From Phlegmacium glaucopus (lineage: Eukaryota; Basidiomycota; Agaricomycetes; Agaricales; Cortinariaceae), in NCBI GenBank assembly GCA_015039465.1, contig MU130299.1:515942-579941 (forward strand): a stretch of 64,000 nt of DNA, in the 5' to 3' direction. Each line of letters opens with the position of its first letter. The stretch's first letter is position 1. Shown here in pieces: positions 36,242-47,800 of this stretch. The notes under the pieces were generated by a model. It did not search any database and was not told where the DNA came from. It saw only the letters and a program-made list of their open reading frames with translations. Made by a program: the position numbers and the translations under genes.

Positions 36242-36571
36242 TAGTGATGTGCTGGCTCAGCTTTGTGACATGAGCTGTGAAAAGCTGTGAAACACCATGA
36301 CCCTTCTTTGGCCTCTTTCAGCTCACATGACGGAAAAAAAAAGAATTGTTCCAAAAAGGCAATGGTATGCTGAATCCGAATCTGAGGTTCAATTCTAAAA
36401 AAATTAAAAATTAAAAATTAATCAATTTATTTATTTTATTTGTGCCTGCAATTTCACTTTATTACCAAATCCAGCTTTTGCATCTTCCAAACAAAGGTAT
36501 GGCAGCAGGATGAGATGGCCTTTCATGGCTTGTGACCAGCCTGTGACATAAGCCAAGCCAGCACATCTCTA
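36242..36571. mobile_element. MITE-like element with 9-bp target-site duplication
   Basis: A 330-bp element has terminal inverted repeats of about 50 bp (TAGTGATGTGCTGGCT at the left end, complement of TAGAGATGTGCTGGCT at the right). It is flanked by the direct repeat AGTTACAGA at 36233-36241 and 36572-36580. A 9-bp duplication is characteristic of Mutator-like (MULE) transposition. It has no coding capacity, so it is non-autonomous. Confidence 0.7.
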
Positions 36572-37330
36572 AGTTACAGAACCTTGCAATCATGCGTATA
36601 TCAGTTATTGCTTTAACTCTAAACCATTATCTTACTGTCTTTTCCAGCAACTTAGGATGCTGTTTGGATGGGCATTGAAGCCCAGTGAAACTCGACTATG
36701 TGGATCTATGCAGATAGATGCACCAAAAAGGCAAAATCTGAGCAGGTGTGTGAATATCTGTGATTTTCTGCGTCCCAACGCAGAGAAGCATCTGAGTTCT
36801 AATTTTTCTCAAAAAATGATGTACTCAAATTAGCGACTAAAATTTGAATGTCTTATTTCTTCCTTTCCATCTTCCATAGCCGCTCTTAACTTCCTCGCTT
36901 CCTTCACTTTCATCCACCAACGTCCTCAACAAACATCAACATAGTTGGATCATGCCAACATTGGATGCTGGGCAGCTCAGAGACCATGCTGCTAGGTATG
37001 TGCCTTTCTATTCTACAGTACTGTTGGTACATACACTAAGTTGCTGTTTGAAGCTCATCACACACCTGGATTTGTCATCAATAACAACAATTACAGCCAC
37101 AGCTCACAATTGGTGCAAAATTGGTGCATATATGCTACTTACTTTTATCATGCCCTCTTTCTAATGTATTTTATGTCTATTCTGAAGTGTTTTTAAGAGT
37201 CAGAAGGATTGCAATGGCCAAGGATAAGGATGAGGGTAGAGGGAATGCCAATAGGGACAAAATTTATGTATAATATCAAATTAATAATATCAATGTATAT
37301 AATATATATCATCTATAAAGAATGCAACAT

Positions 37331-37800
37331 CCGCCTGGGAATGTCGGGGCTATCACTGATAGTGGAGGTATCATTGATTGATGATCACATTTTTCCTATA
37401 ACATATGTGACAACGGCGTCGGAGGTATCATTGATGTTGGATTTATTATATAAGCATTTATAAGCATTTGTAATAATTTTATATTGGTCAGCTACTCCCA
37501 CGCCGTCGTCCCATTATACTGTTAGCCCAGTGTCACGAGCGTCACAAATCATGACATCACAGTAACCTGTCTTCAAATTTCGCTTTTTTGGGTTCTTTTG
37601 TAGGGTGCTAATGTTGTATTTAACATTACCATCTAATATACTTACTATTTAGTTGGCTGTGATATATATTGTCTCTTTTGTGTGTTAATTTTGGACAGCT
37701 ATAACCTGTCTTTTGGATCTGTTGTGATGCTCCTTTTTAGGGTGTATATTTTTGGTTTTAATTTTTGTTTGGTATTTATGTGGTAAGCTGCTGTAGCCAT
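37331..37800 (+). repeat. Segmental duplication, copy 1
   Basis: Shares an extended order of matches with 39994-40410, including CGCCTGGGAATGTCGGGG, CTTCAAATTTCGCTTTTTTG and TAATATACTTACTATTTAGT. Many of the differences are CpG versus TpG/CpA exchanges, so the copies have decayed independently. Confidence 0.65.
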
Positions 37801-39469
37801 TTATTTATCTACACAGTTGATTTAAAGATAAAGAAATAGGAACATGAGATGAGAAGATATAGAAATTATGAGTGAGTAGGAACATAAGATTGGAAGATGA
37901 ATAGAGTTATTTTGAGATTCTGTCTGTTTCTGTGTTTCAATTTGAGTGAATGGGAGGATGGTTACAATAACAATGTGAGTGGGAAGATAAATAAATCAAG
38001 ACAGAGGTGGATGGAGATGGGAGGGAATATGGTTAGATAGGTATAGATGAGTGGGGTGGCTGTACCATGGAAAATTTGAATTAAGTTAGGTGTGATGGAT
38101 ACAGGGTATGGCCAGAGTGAGTGAAAAATAATATTTCTGAAAAGGTAGGGTGGAAGTGGAAATAAAATAGGAAGAAAAAACAAAGCATAAGGGATCTTAT
38201 GGAAGATGTTCTGTGTGTGTTCATGTGACATATAAGTGAGTGGAGATAAATTGAGAATAAAAAAGAACATTGGAACATGAATTGAGTGAATGTGTGAAGA
38301 TGGTAAAGACAACAATGTGAGTGGGAATATAAATGAAGACAGAGAGGTGGATAGAGATGGGAATATGGTTAGATGGGTATAAATGAGTGGGGCAGAAATG
38401 AGGCTTCTCTGTTTTGTATTGGAATACTGTACTATGAGAATATTGAGATAAATTGAATTAAATTAAATTAAGTTGAGTGTGATGGATTAAATATTTGATA
38501 CAATTTAGAAATTGAGAAAAATGTAAATGAGGTTCAAGTTCAATGTTTAAAAGATACATTCAATGATACATACAGGGTATTTGAGTAAAAGTGAGAACTA
38601 ATTATTTCTGAAAAGGTAGGGTGGAAGTGGAAATAAAATAACAAAGTGTAAGGGATCTTATGGAAGATGTTCTGTGTGTGTTCATGTGACATATAAGTGA
38701 GTGGAGATAAATTGAGAATAAAAAAGAACATTGGAACATGAATAGAGTTTCTGTGTTTTAATTTGAGTGAATAGGAGGATGGTAAAGACAACAATGTGAG
38801 TGGGAATATAGATGAAGACAGAGAGGTGGATAGAGATGGGAATATGGTTAGATGGGTATAAATGAGTGGGGCAGGTAGGTGGTAAGATGAGGGTTCTGTG
38901 TTTTGTGTTGGAATACTGTACCATGAGAATTTTGAAAATGAAAAATTGATATGATTTAGATGTGTGGAGCTACTATTAATCCAGCTACAATTTTGAAATT
39001 GAGAAGATATAAATGAGGTTCAAGTTCAATGTATAATAGATACATTCAATATGCATACAGGGTATGACCAGAGTGTATTTGAGTAAAAAGTAAGAAGTAA
39101 TTATTTCTGAAAGGGTAGGGTGGAAGTGGAAATAAAATTGGAAGAGAAAACAAAGCTTGAGGGATCTTATGGAAGATGTCCTGTGTGTGTTCATGATTTG
39201 GATATAGACCATTTGATGAAATAAGGAAAATGCAAAATGCAAAATATCAGTATGATGTCTCATGACAGAGAAGGATTTATAAAAATAGGTTTAGGGGGTA
39301 TAAAATGAATTATACTTTGAATTGTGTAACTGCAGGGAACTCTGGATTTTGTGTTAAGCTCAATGTGTAGATGACTGTGGTTCGTAATGGGATGTCCTCA
39401 TAGATTTGTAGACATGTGGATTTTTTGATGTTGTGATGGTGTGATTGGTGGATGTTCATACTCTCAGAT

Positions 39470-39851
39470 GGTCATCAGGGTCTACTATTGGGATTTGAAG
39501 CTGAGCCTACTATTGGGATATCAGACTTCCTCTACCATTGGGATATCAGACTTCTTCTACCATTAGGATTTTCAACTGGGTCTACCATTAGGATTTTTCA
39601 CTGAGTTACTATTAGGATTTTTCACTGAGTTACTATTAGGATTTTTCACTGAGTTACTATTAGGATTTGAAACTGGGTCTACCATTAGGATTTAAAACTG
39701 GGTCTACCATTAGGATTTAAAACTGAGTCTACCATTAGGATTTGGAACTCTGATCATCACTACAACCACCTCGGTGCACTGGAGACAGATTAAATTCTTG
39801 GAACTGAGTTACTATTAGGACTTGAAACTGGGTCTACCATTAGGATTTAAG
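39470..39851 (+). repeat. Minisatellite of about 25-bp units, array 1
   Basis: Degenerate units of the type AACTGGGTCTACCATTAGGA with TTTG spacers recur many times. A second array of the same unit lies at 43070-43307, again directly before the same GC-rich module. Confidence 0.7.
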
Positions 39852-39976
39852 ACTGAGTCCACTGTTGTGATGCAGCCAGGGGTCCAGGGGGCGGAGCCGC
39901 CGGCAAGCCCTGAATCCGTGCTGTAGGCCAGCAAAGCGGAGCGGCGCCGTGCCGAAGGCACGGGTTCATGGCTTGT
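39852..39976 (+). repeat. 125-bp GC-rich module, copy 1
   Basis: An unusually GC-rich segment in AT-rich DNA, containing GGGGGCGGAGCC and GGAGCGGCGCCGTGCC. It is colinear over 125 bp with 43308-43432. It keeps CpG at four sites where copy 2 has CpA. Confidence 0.7.
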
Positions 39977-39993
39977 CTATATAGAATGGGACG

Positions 39994-40410
39994 TCACGCC
40001 TGGGAATGTCGGGGGTATCAATGATGCCGGATTTATTTGTAAGGATTTGTAATATTTTTGATAATTGGTCAGCTGCTCCCACACCATCGTCCCATTCTAC
40101 TGTGTGACACAGGTAGCCTAGTGTCACAAACGTCACAAACCGTGACATCGCAGTAACCTGGCTTCAAATTTCGCTTTTTTGGGTTCTTTTGTAGGGTGCT
40201 AATGTTGTATTTTTGAACATTACCATCTAATATACTTACTATTTAGTTGGCTGTGATATATATTGTCTTTTTCTGTGTGTTAATTGAACAGCTATAACCT
40301 GTCTTTTGGGATCTGCTGCAATTCTTTTTTTCAATCCTCCTCTTTAGGGTGTATTTTTTAATTTTAATTTTTGTTTGGTATTTGTGTGGGGTGTTCCTTG
40401 GTATAGCTAT
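39994..40410 (+). repeat. Segmental duplication, copy 2
   Basis: Counterpart of 37331-37800, about 2.6 kb further on. It carries an extra GTGTGACACAGGTAG insertion at about 40101-40115 and several small indels. Confidence 0.65.
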
Positions 40411-41395
40411 TTATTATCTACACAGTTGATAGGAACATGGGATGAGAAGATATAAAAATAATATACACACTTAATGTGAGAGATAGGTGAGTGGGAATGT
40501 CAGATAAATTGAGAATAAAAAACAAAATTGGAACATGAATAGAGATTTTATCTGTTTCTGTGTTTCATTTGAGTGAATGGGAGGATGGTTACAATAAAAA
40601 TATGAGTGGGAAGATAAATGAAGGCAGAGAGGTGGATGGGGATGGGGATGGGGGGGAATATGGTTACATGGGTATAGATGAGTGGGGTGGTGGTAAGATG
40701 AAAATGAAAATTTGAGATAAATTGAATTAAGTTAGGTGTGATGGATTAAATATTTGATATGATTTACTTCAATGTATAATAGATATATTCAATGATGGAT
40801 ACAGGGTATGGCCAGAGTGAGTGAAAAATAAGAACTAAGTATTTCTGAAGAGGGAGGGGGGAAGTGGAAATAAAATAGGAAGAAAAAACAAAGCTTAAGG
40901 GATCTTATGGAAGATGTTCTGTGTGTGTTCATGTGACAGATAAGTGAGTGGAGATAAATTGAGAATAAAAAAGAACATTGGAACATGAATAGAGTTTCTG
41001 TGTTTTAATTTGGTAAAGAAAACAATGTGAATGAAAGATAAATCAAGACAGAGAGATGGATGAGATGGGAATATGGTTAGATGGGTATAAATGAGTGGGG
41101 CAGAAATGAGGCTTCTCTGTTTTGTATTGGAATACTGTACTATGAGAATTTTGAAAATGAAAAATTGAGATAAATTGAATTAAATTAAATTAAGTTGATG
41201 TGATGATGGATTAAATATTTGCTACAATTTTGAAATTGAGAAAAATATAAATGAGGTTCAAGTTCAATGTATAATAGATACATTCAATATGCATACAGGT
41301 ATGACCAGAGTGTATTTGAGTAAAAGTAAGAAGTAATGATATCTGAAAAAATGATTTTGGCCCTAGGTAGCCTTGGGTAATTTGTTAGTATCACA

Positions 41396-41545
41396 TCACT
41401 ACTCAGGACATCCCAGGACACCCCAGGACACCCCAGGACATCCTAGAGCAGCACAGGTAAAATTTGAGTGTTACACACTTATCCAAGGACACCTCAGGAC
41501 AACCTAGGAAGCATAGATAAAGTTTTGAGTGTCACCCATTTTCTC
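41396..41545 (+). repeat. Short degenerate repeat GGACACCCCA
   Basis: About four consecutive 10-bp units (GGACATCCCA, GGACACCCCA) occur at 41408-41450, with related motifs to 41545. A small similar cluster recurs at about 42265-42300. Confidence 0.55.
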
Positions 41546-42082
41546 AGGACACCTTTAGTGTATCCTGGTGCATTGACCATCTGGATTAAATCACATCAGG
41601 AGGCCCTGGGAGTCCCTTAGAATTTATGAATTTTGCTAGAAAATCTTTAACCGCCGTGTCCAGAAAAGTATTTTGCAGTTTTCTCAATAAGGAGAGCTGC
41701 TATTAATATAATTTAAACATATTCAGGGTCCTAAAACAATTCTCTACCATCTTTAAAAAATTTCCTTTTTTGGAATTTATGTAATCTACCCTGACCCAGT
41801 ACCATATGCTTGAAATCATGCTTATCTGTGATCATGTGACCAATGGTCTGTGCGCCATCCAAAAGATATATAAACCACCCACAATTTTGTTTTCTTATTT
41901 CCTACTTCCCCAGTATTATACTAGTATATTTATGTATCACTATTTTATTATTATTTTATTACTAGTATATATGATGTTTAGAATAATTGAATATAATTTT
42001 ATTATTATTATTATTATTCTGTTGTGTGAGACCACTCAAATATCTGGTTTATATATGTTTTCTAGCATCAGATCCAAAGGGA

Positions 42083-42200
42083 CTAAGGCTGCCTCAGGAT
42101 GCTCTCAGGTTGCCTCAGGATGCTCTCAGGTTGCCTCAGGGCGCTCTCAGGTTGCCTCAGGGCGCTCTCAGGTTGCCTCAGGTTGCCCCAGGACAGCCTA
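42083..42200 (+). repeat. 20-bp minisatellite
   Basis: Five units of about 20 bp of the form CTCTCAGGTTGCCTCAGGAT, the last three with GCG in place of ATG, followed by partial units. The ORFs crossing this array on both strands are repeat-encoded and not genes. Confidence 0.8.
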
Positions 42201-43069
42201 AGACTTTTCATACATAGGTAACTTGCACCCCAGGGTGACCTCTTGACCTGAGCGCCCTGAGCTGCCTGGGGCACCCCAGGACATTTCAGGACAGCCTAGG
42301 GCAGAAGTCATTTTTCCTGATGGATTTCTGAAAGGGTAGGGTGGAAGTAGAAATAAAATAGGAAGAGAAAACAAAGCTCAAGGGATCTTATGGAAGATGT
42401 TCATGATTTGGATATAGACCATTCAAATGAGGAGAATTTGTTGAAAATAAAAAATATCAGTTACATGATTAATATTTATGTGGTAATTAATTGAGTGACA
42501 GGATGTTCAACAGTAGAGAAGAATTTATGATTGGTAACTGAGGATGTACACAACAACAGCAATCCCTTTGTCTATATGGCAATGTATGATAGGGGTTGTG
42601 TCAGGATATCTCACAATTGTTCACAATATAATATGACAACATTGATAAGAATAAATTTATGATGGGTCAAGATGCTTATGTTGATGGTAGATGAGTGGAT
42701 GGGAATAGTCTGAGATGCTCATATGGGTCTACTATTACTAAGTATAATTGGGTGTATTTGAAAATGAATTGGGAAGAGAAAAGAGAAAGTTCTTATAATT
42801 TATGATGGTTCTGGATGTGTTCAAGTTCAGAAAATTGAAGTATTTTAAGTGTAAATTAAGTGAAAAGGATTTGAGTTATTCAGATGTTGTAATGTTGTGG
42901 TGGTAGGGTAGGATTTATAAAAATGCCTTAGAGACTTTTTTTGAGAGTAGAAAATAAAAGAGAATGTGTTTGGAATAAAATGGACTGTTTTGTGTTGGCC
43001 AAGGGTGGCTGTGATTTGTTGACTTAGTGTTAAGTGGATGGGCAGATAGAAATACTCTCTTCTGCTCAG

Positions 43070-43307
43070 ATTTTTCTACTCTTGGGATATCAGATAGGGT
43101 CTACTACTGAGATAAAAAAGTTGGGATAAGATACTGAGTCTACTATTGGGATAAGATACTGAGTCTACTATTGGGATATCAGACTGGGTCTACCATTAGG
43201 ATTTGAAACTGGGTCTACCATTAGGATTTGAAACTGGGTCTACCATTGGAATTTGAAACTGGGTCTACTATTGGGATTTGAAACTGAGTTTGCTATTAGG
43301 ATTTTCA
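43070..43307 (+). repeat. Minisatellite of about 25-bp units, array 2
   Basis: Units such as AAACTGGGTCTACCATTAGG recur with TTTG spacers, as in 39470-39851. Both arrays lead into the 125-bp GC-rich module, so array and module were duplicated together. Confidence 0.7.
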
Positions 43308-43432
43308 ACTGAGTCCACTGTTGTGATGCAGCCAGGGGTCCAGGGGGCGGAGCCCCCAGCAAGCCCTGAATCCATGCTGGAGGCCAGCAAAGCGGAGCGG
43401 CGCCGTGCCAAAGGCACAGGTTCATGGCTTGT
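43308..43432 (+). repeat. 125-bp GC-rich module, copy 2
   Basis: Colinear with 39852-39976. It contains the perfect palindromic stem GGGGGC-GGA-GCCCCC. Of the six substitutions I see relative to copy 1, four are CpG to CpA. Confidence 0.7.
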
Positions 43433-43979
43433 ATAAATAATAGACAGATTATCACAGCCTGAAGCAGCCTGAAGCAGAAATATCTGCAACAACAAAATAT
43501 TGAGATATATTTTTAGCAGAATATCACAGAAAAAAATCTGCATTGTTGGACAAAATCTGCGGTTGGCTGTGTTTGTCTGTTGGGCTCTGATATTCACAGA
43601 AAATCACAGAAAATCACATGTCTGAGTTTCACTGGGATTGAAGCCTCATTCTCCATAGCCTGCTGCCTCAGGTAAGTCTGGATGGGTCCATCCCAGTCCC
43701 AATGTGCAAGCTGACTTTCACATTGACACATCATAGATGATAACATTGGCTTACCTTCTGGATCCTCAGAACTTTCATAAGGACTGCCAACAGAGCTGCT
43801 TGGAATTAATATTGCCAGTATCATATCTCACAAAAGGTCAGCAACATTAACAGAATAAGTTTGTACTGGTGTGTTGTGGATTTATATTTATATATAATTT
43901 TTTACACCATTTTGGTGTAGCCAAAAAAGTCAACAATAAATGTAGTTTTGTTCACCTATCAAACTGTTGGAAACCCTTC

Positions 43980-44308
43980 TGTTAGGGAATGTAAGGACCC
44001 AGGAACCAAGTTGAATTCTAAGGTGGTTATCGAAGATAACCACCTTACACCTATATACTACAGGCGTGTGAGCCAATACAACTATATACGGCTAGGGCAT
44101 AATAGAAGGTAGGGTGCGTGTGATAAGTACGAGAATAGAAACTGACATCTCACAATGTCATCAGCGAAGTGTCAACTACTACAACAATAAGAGGGAGTCC
44201 GTAAAGGGTAGGATGGGGAACGCGGCGAGTGATACGATCATAGAGTGAAAGTGAAAGTATGAGTAGCTAAGTGTAACTAGGGGCAGACACAATGAGTGTC
44301 CCCTAACA
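43980..44308 (+). mobile_element. Solo LTR with 5-bp target-site duplication
   Basis: A 329-bp element begins TGTTAGGG and ends CCCTAACA, the short inverted TG...CA ends of an LTR, and is flanked by CCTTC at 43975-43979 and 44309-44313. The interior holds a perfect 12-bp palindrome around 44022-44048 and at least ten CpG, unlike the CpG-poor DNA around it. No internal retrotransposon domains are present, so it is a solo LTR left by LTR-LTR recombination. A Copia-type origin is plausible but unproven. Confidence 0.85.
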
Positions 44309-44821
44309 CCTTCCATCCTAGGGTGGTGATCTTTTAATATATCAAAGGGAATTACTACACATTACCACCTTAATTGGAGTCCAAATTAATTGATTATCAC
44401 TGGAAATTACAACATTAATATTATAAAATTACTATAATTTCAATAGTTATTTATGGTAATAGATCCTAATTGTTGTAATAACATAGAAAATTACAGTTAT
44501 AAATTATGACATGGGTCTCTCAGTGCAGTTTGTACACTAAGAAGGTAAGTGATATAGCTAATTGTAGTGTTCCCAGACAGATCACCAATTTCAATTCAAA
44601 TTTTGGCATCACTACATATCAAGAAAATGGAAGTGAATCTAAGAAGATTCTGGGAGATGACAAGATTAAAATTGACAACTGAGAATAAGGAGAAGGAAAA
44701 TAATTGTTTTTGTGGTAACAATCAGTCAGGCTTGATGAGAAGTTTACAATGCTAATCCAGAAACTATATTTGAGAACAAATGTTGAGCAATGAAGTAAAA
44801 ATGCTGAGTAAAATTTAAGAA

Positions 44822-47800
44822 TCATACCTCTAAAGCCAAAATCTCTCCTGATATATATACAAGGCATATCTTAGACAGATGTTGACTTATAATTTGTGGT
44901 TTGCAAAAAGGAGGTGGAATCCAGAGTGTCTGAAGGTTTTTGGTGTGGAATATGGTGTTTTCAGATATTGCAAGGAAAGATGGCTGGGTTGAGAGATGAA
45001 TGTTGTCATAAGAATTTTTACAGGTAAAAACACCATCAGGAAGTGGTGATACAACATGTAATTGAATGTTAGCAGATGAAGATAGAACAGGGGTATGTTC
45101 TTTTAACTCTGATTTACAGTCTCCTGTGACTGTATCCCAGATCCGTGCAGTGTGATCATCAGATGCAGATACAATGTGCATACCATTAGAAGAGAAGACA
45201 GCAGATGTGACAGAGGATAGATGTCCTTTTAGCTCTGCTTCACACTTTCCTGTGGCTGTATTCCAGATCCGTGCAGTGTGATCATCAGATGCAGACACAA
45301 TATGCATACCATCAGGAGAGAAGACAGCAGATGCAACCTGCCCTGAATGTCCTTTCAGCTCTGCTTCACACTCTCCTGTGGCTGTATTCCAGATCCGTGC
45401 AGTGAAATCAGAAGATGCAGACACAATATGCATACCATCAGGTGAGAAGACAGCAGAATTGACCCACAATAAATGTCCTTTCAGCTTTGCTTCACACTCA
45501 CCTGTGGCTGTATTCCAGATCTTTGCAGTGTGATCAGAAGATGCAGACACAATATGCATACCATCAGGTGAGAAGACAGCAGATGTGACAGAGGATGAAT
45601 GTCCTTTCAGCTCTGCTTCACCCTCTCCTGTGGCTGTATTCCAGATCCATGCAGTGTGATCATGAGATGCAGACACAATATGCATGCCATCAGGAGAGAA
45701 GACAGCAGATGTGACAGAAGATAAATGTCCTTTCAGCTGTGCTTCACACTCACCTGTGGCTGTATTCCAGATCCGTACAGTGTGATCATCAGATGCAGAC
45801 ACAATATGCATACCATCAGGAGAGAAGGCAGCAGATCTGACCCAGAATAAATGTCCTTTCAGTTTTGCTTCACACTCACCTGTGGCTGTATTCCAGATTC
45901 GTGCAGTGCAATCATCAGATGCAGACACAATATACATACCATCAGGTGAGAAGACAGCAGATCTGATCCTTGATGAATGTCCTTTCAACTCTGCTCCACA
46001 CTCTCCTGTGGCTGTATTCCAGATCCGTGCAGTGTGATCATCAGATGCAGACACAATATGCATACCATCAGGAGAGAAGACAGCAGATGTGACAGAGGNN
46101 NNNNNNNNNNNNNNNNNNNNNNNNNNNNNNNNNNNNNNNNNNNNNNNNNNNNNNNNNNNNNNNNNNNNNNNNNNNNNNNNNNNNNNNNNNNNNNNNNNAT
46201 GCATACCATCAGGAGAGAAGACAGCAGATGTGACAGAGGATGAATGTCCTTTCAGCTCTGCTTCACCCTCTCCTGTGGCTGTATTCCAGATCCATGCAGT
46301 GTGATCATGGGATGCAGACACAATGTGCATACCATCAGGAGAGAAGACAGCAGATGCGACCTGCCCTAAATGTCCTTTCAGCTCTGCTTCACACTCTCCT
46401 GTGGCTGTATTCCAGATCCATGCAGTGTGATCATTAGATGCAGACACAATATGCATACCATCAGGAGAGAAGACAGCAGAATTGACCCAGTCTGAATGTC
46501 CTTTCAGCTTTGCTTCACACTCTCCTGTGGCTGTATTCCAGATCCGTGCAGTGTGATCATCAGATGCAGACACAATATGCATACCATCAGGTGAGAAGAC
46601 AGCAAAATTAACCTGCCCTGAATGTCCTTTCAGCTCTGCTTCACACTCTCCTGTGGCTGTATTCCAGATCCATGCAGCATGATCATTAGATACAGACACA
46701 ATATGCATACCATCAGCAGAGAAGACAGCAGATTTGACTTTATTTGAATGTCTCAGAACTGCGTCACACAGGCTCCATGCCTTTCTCCTTCCTACACAGA
46801 GCTTCCATTTACAGTCCAGTCTACTTCCATATGTTTTCCAGATATCTGATTTTTCTGGCAGCCAAGCTAATGCTGATGGACATCCTTCAAGGCTATTTCT
46901 TTTGATGAAATCAAAATTCTCTTTCAAAAATTGTTTAGCATCAATCACCATTATAGCCAACTGCTTTTGGGTCTACATTGTGTTGTAAGTGCAATTCATT
47001 TGCAGCAATAAGATCACTTACATTTACACAATTTTCTAGTTTATATAGTGCATGCATTACAGTTTTCAACTTTCCTAAAATACTCAAACAATCCATCCAT
47101 CGCAGAAGATGTGTTTGAAAAAAGTGTTTCAACTTATCAGATCCATTTTTGTTGTCTGCATAAGTGAAGTGAAAGGCCCAGCTATCACAAGCATATGCAA
47201 GAGCTTCAGAGATGTCTTCATGTCTCCTCTCTGCCAAGTAGTGCACCACTTTCTTTGTTGACCATTCTTTATCTATCAATGACAAACACTGATGTGCTAG
47301 GGATTTATGTGAATCATGAGGGTCAAGGTAGTGCTTTGAGGAAAGACTTTGATTACTGATGAAATCATGGAAGGAAGCATGCAGTATTGAGATGTGCTTA
47401 ACAGGGTGTTGAGATGATGGAATATATATCAAGGAATGAAGGGAAGAAAGGGCATTCTCAACTTGTTCTATGGGCAATTGCACCAAAACACTGATGGTGC
47501 TCATAGAAAGAGGATTATAGACATATACAACAGCTTTAAGAACTATGCTTATATCTGACCATTCCCTAGGATTTGTAGAGTCATAAGCAGTATCCAAAAT
47601 TCTTTTGTAAAGAACATCCAGTGGTTGAGTAACACCAAATGTTATATCTGATGTGAAATTGACCACATCTGAAAGGCGCTGAGGCATGTGGGAGTTACCC
47701 CTCTGAGCAATATATTTGCAGACAGTTGCTGCATAAATGAACAAAGTGCCAGACATGTTCACAAGGCTTTCAACCTCAGCCTGAGGAGGCCAGTCATGTC

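Larger units (their letters stand above)
35089..44821. repeat. AT-rich CpG-depleted repeat block
   Basis: About 9.7 kb with long runs lacking CpG, no convincing protein-coding gene, and many internal repeats (listed separately). From about 38000 to 42400 related sequence modules recur, for example GGTAGGGTGGAAGTGGAAAT at about 38148, 38614, 39115 and in variants at 40850 and 42335, usually followed by GGGATCTTATGGAAGATGT. The ORFs it contains are by-products of these repeats. It most resembles silenced, deaminated repeat DNA. A short pyrimidine-rich leader with ATG (36952) may be a fossil first exon. Confidence 0.7.

Noticed and set aside
37962..41000. Several minus-strand ORFs with HTHRTSSIRSLKLCFFFLFY
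   Set aside because: They are the same repeated module read in one frame; low complexity and repeat-encoded.
42083..42274. ORFs rich in ASGCSQV and RQPESALRQ
   Set aside because: Produced by the 20-bp minisatellite on both strands; no gene context.
35089..44821. Search for CRISPR, tRNA or retrotransposon polyprotein genes
   Set aside because: The repeats have no spacer pattern, no cloverleaf or T-loop signature was found, and no reverse transcriptase or integrase motifs appear in any frame.
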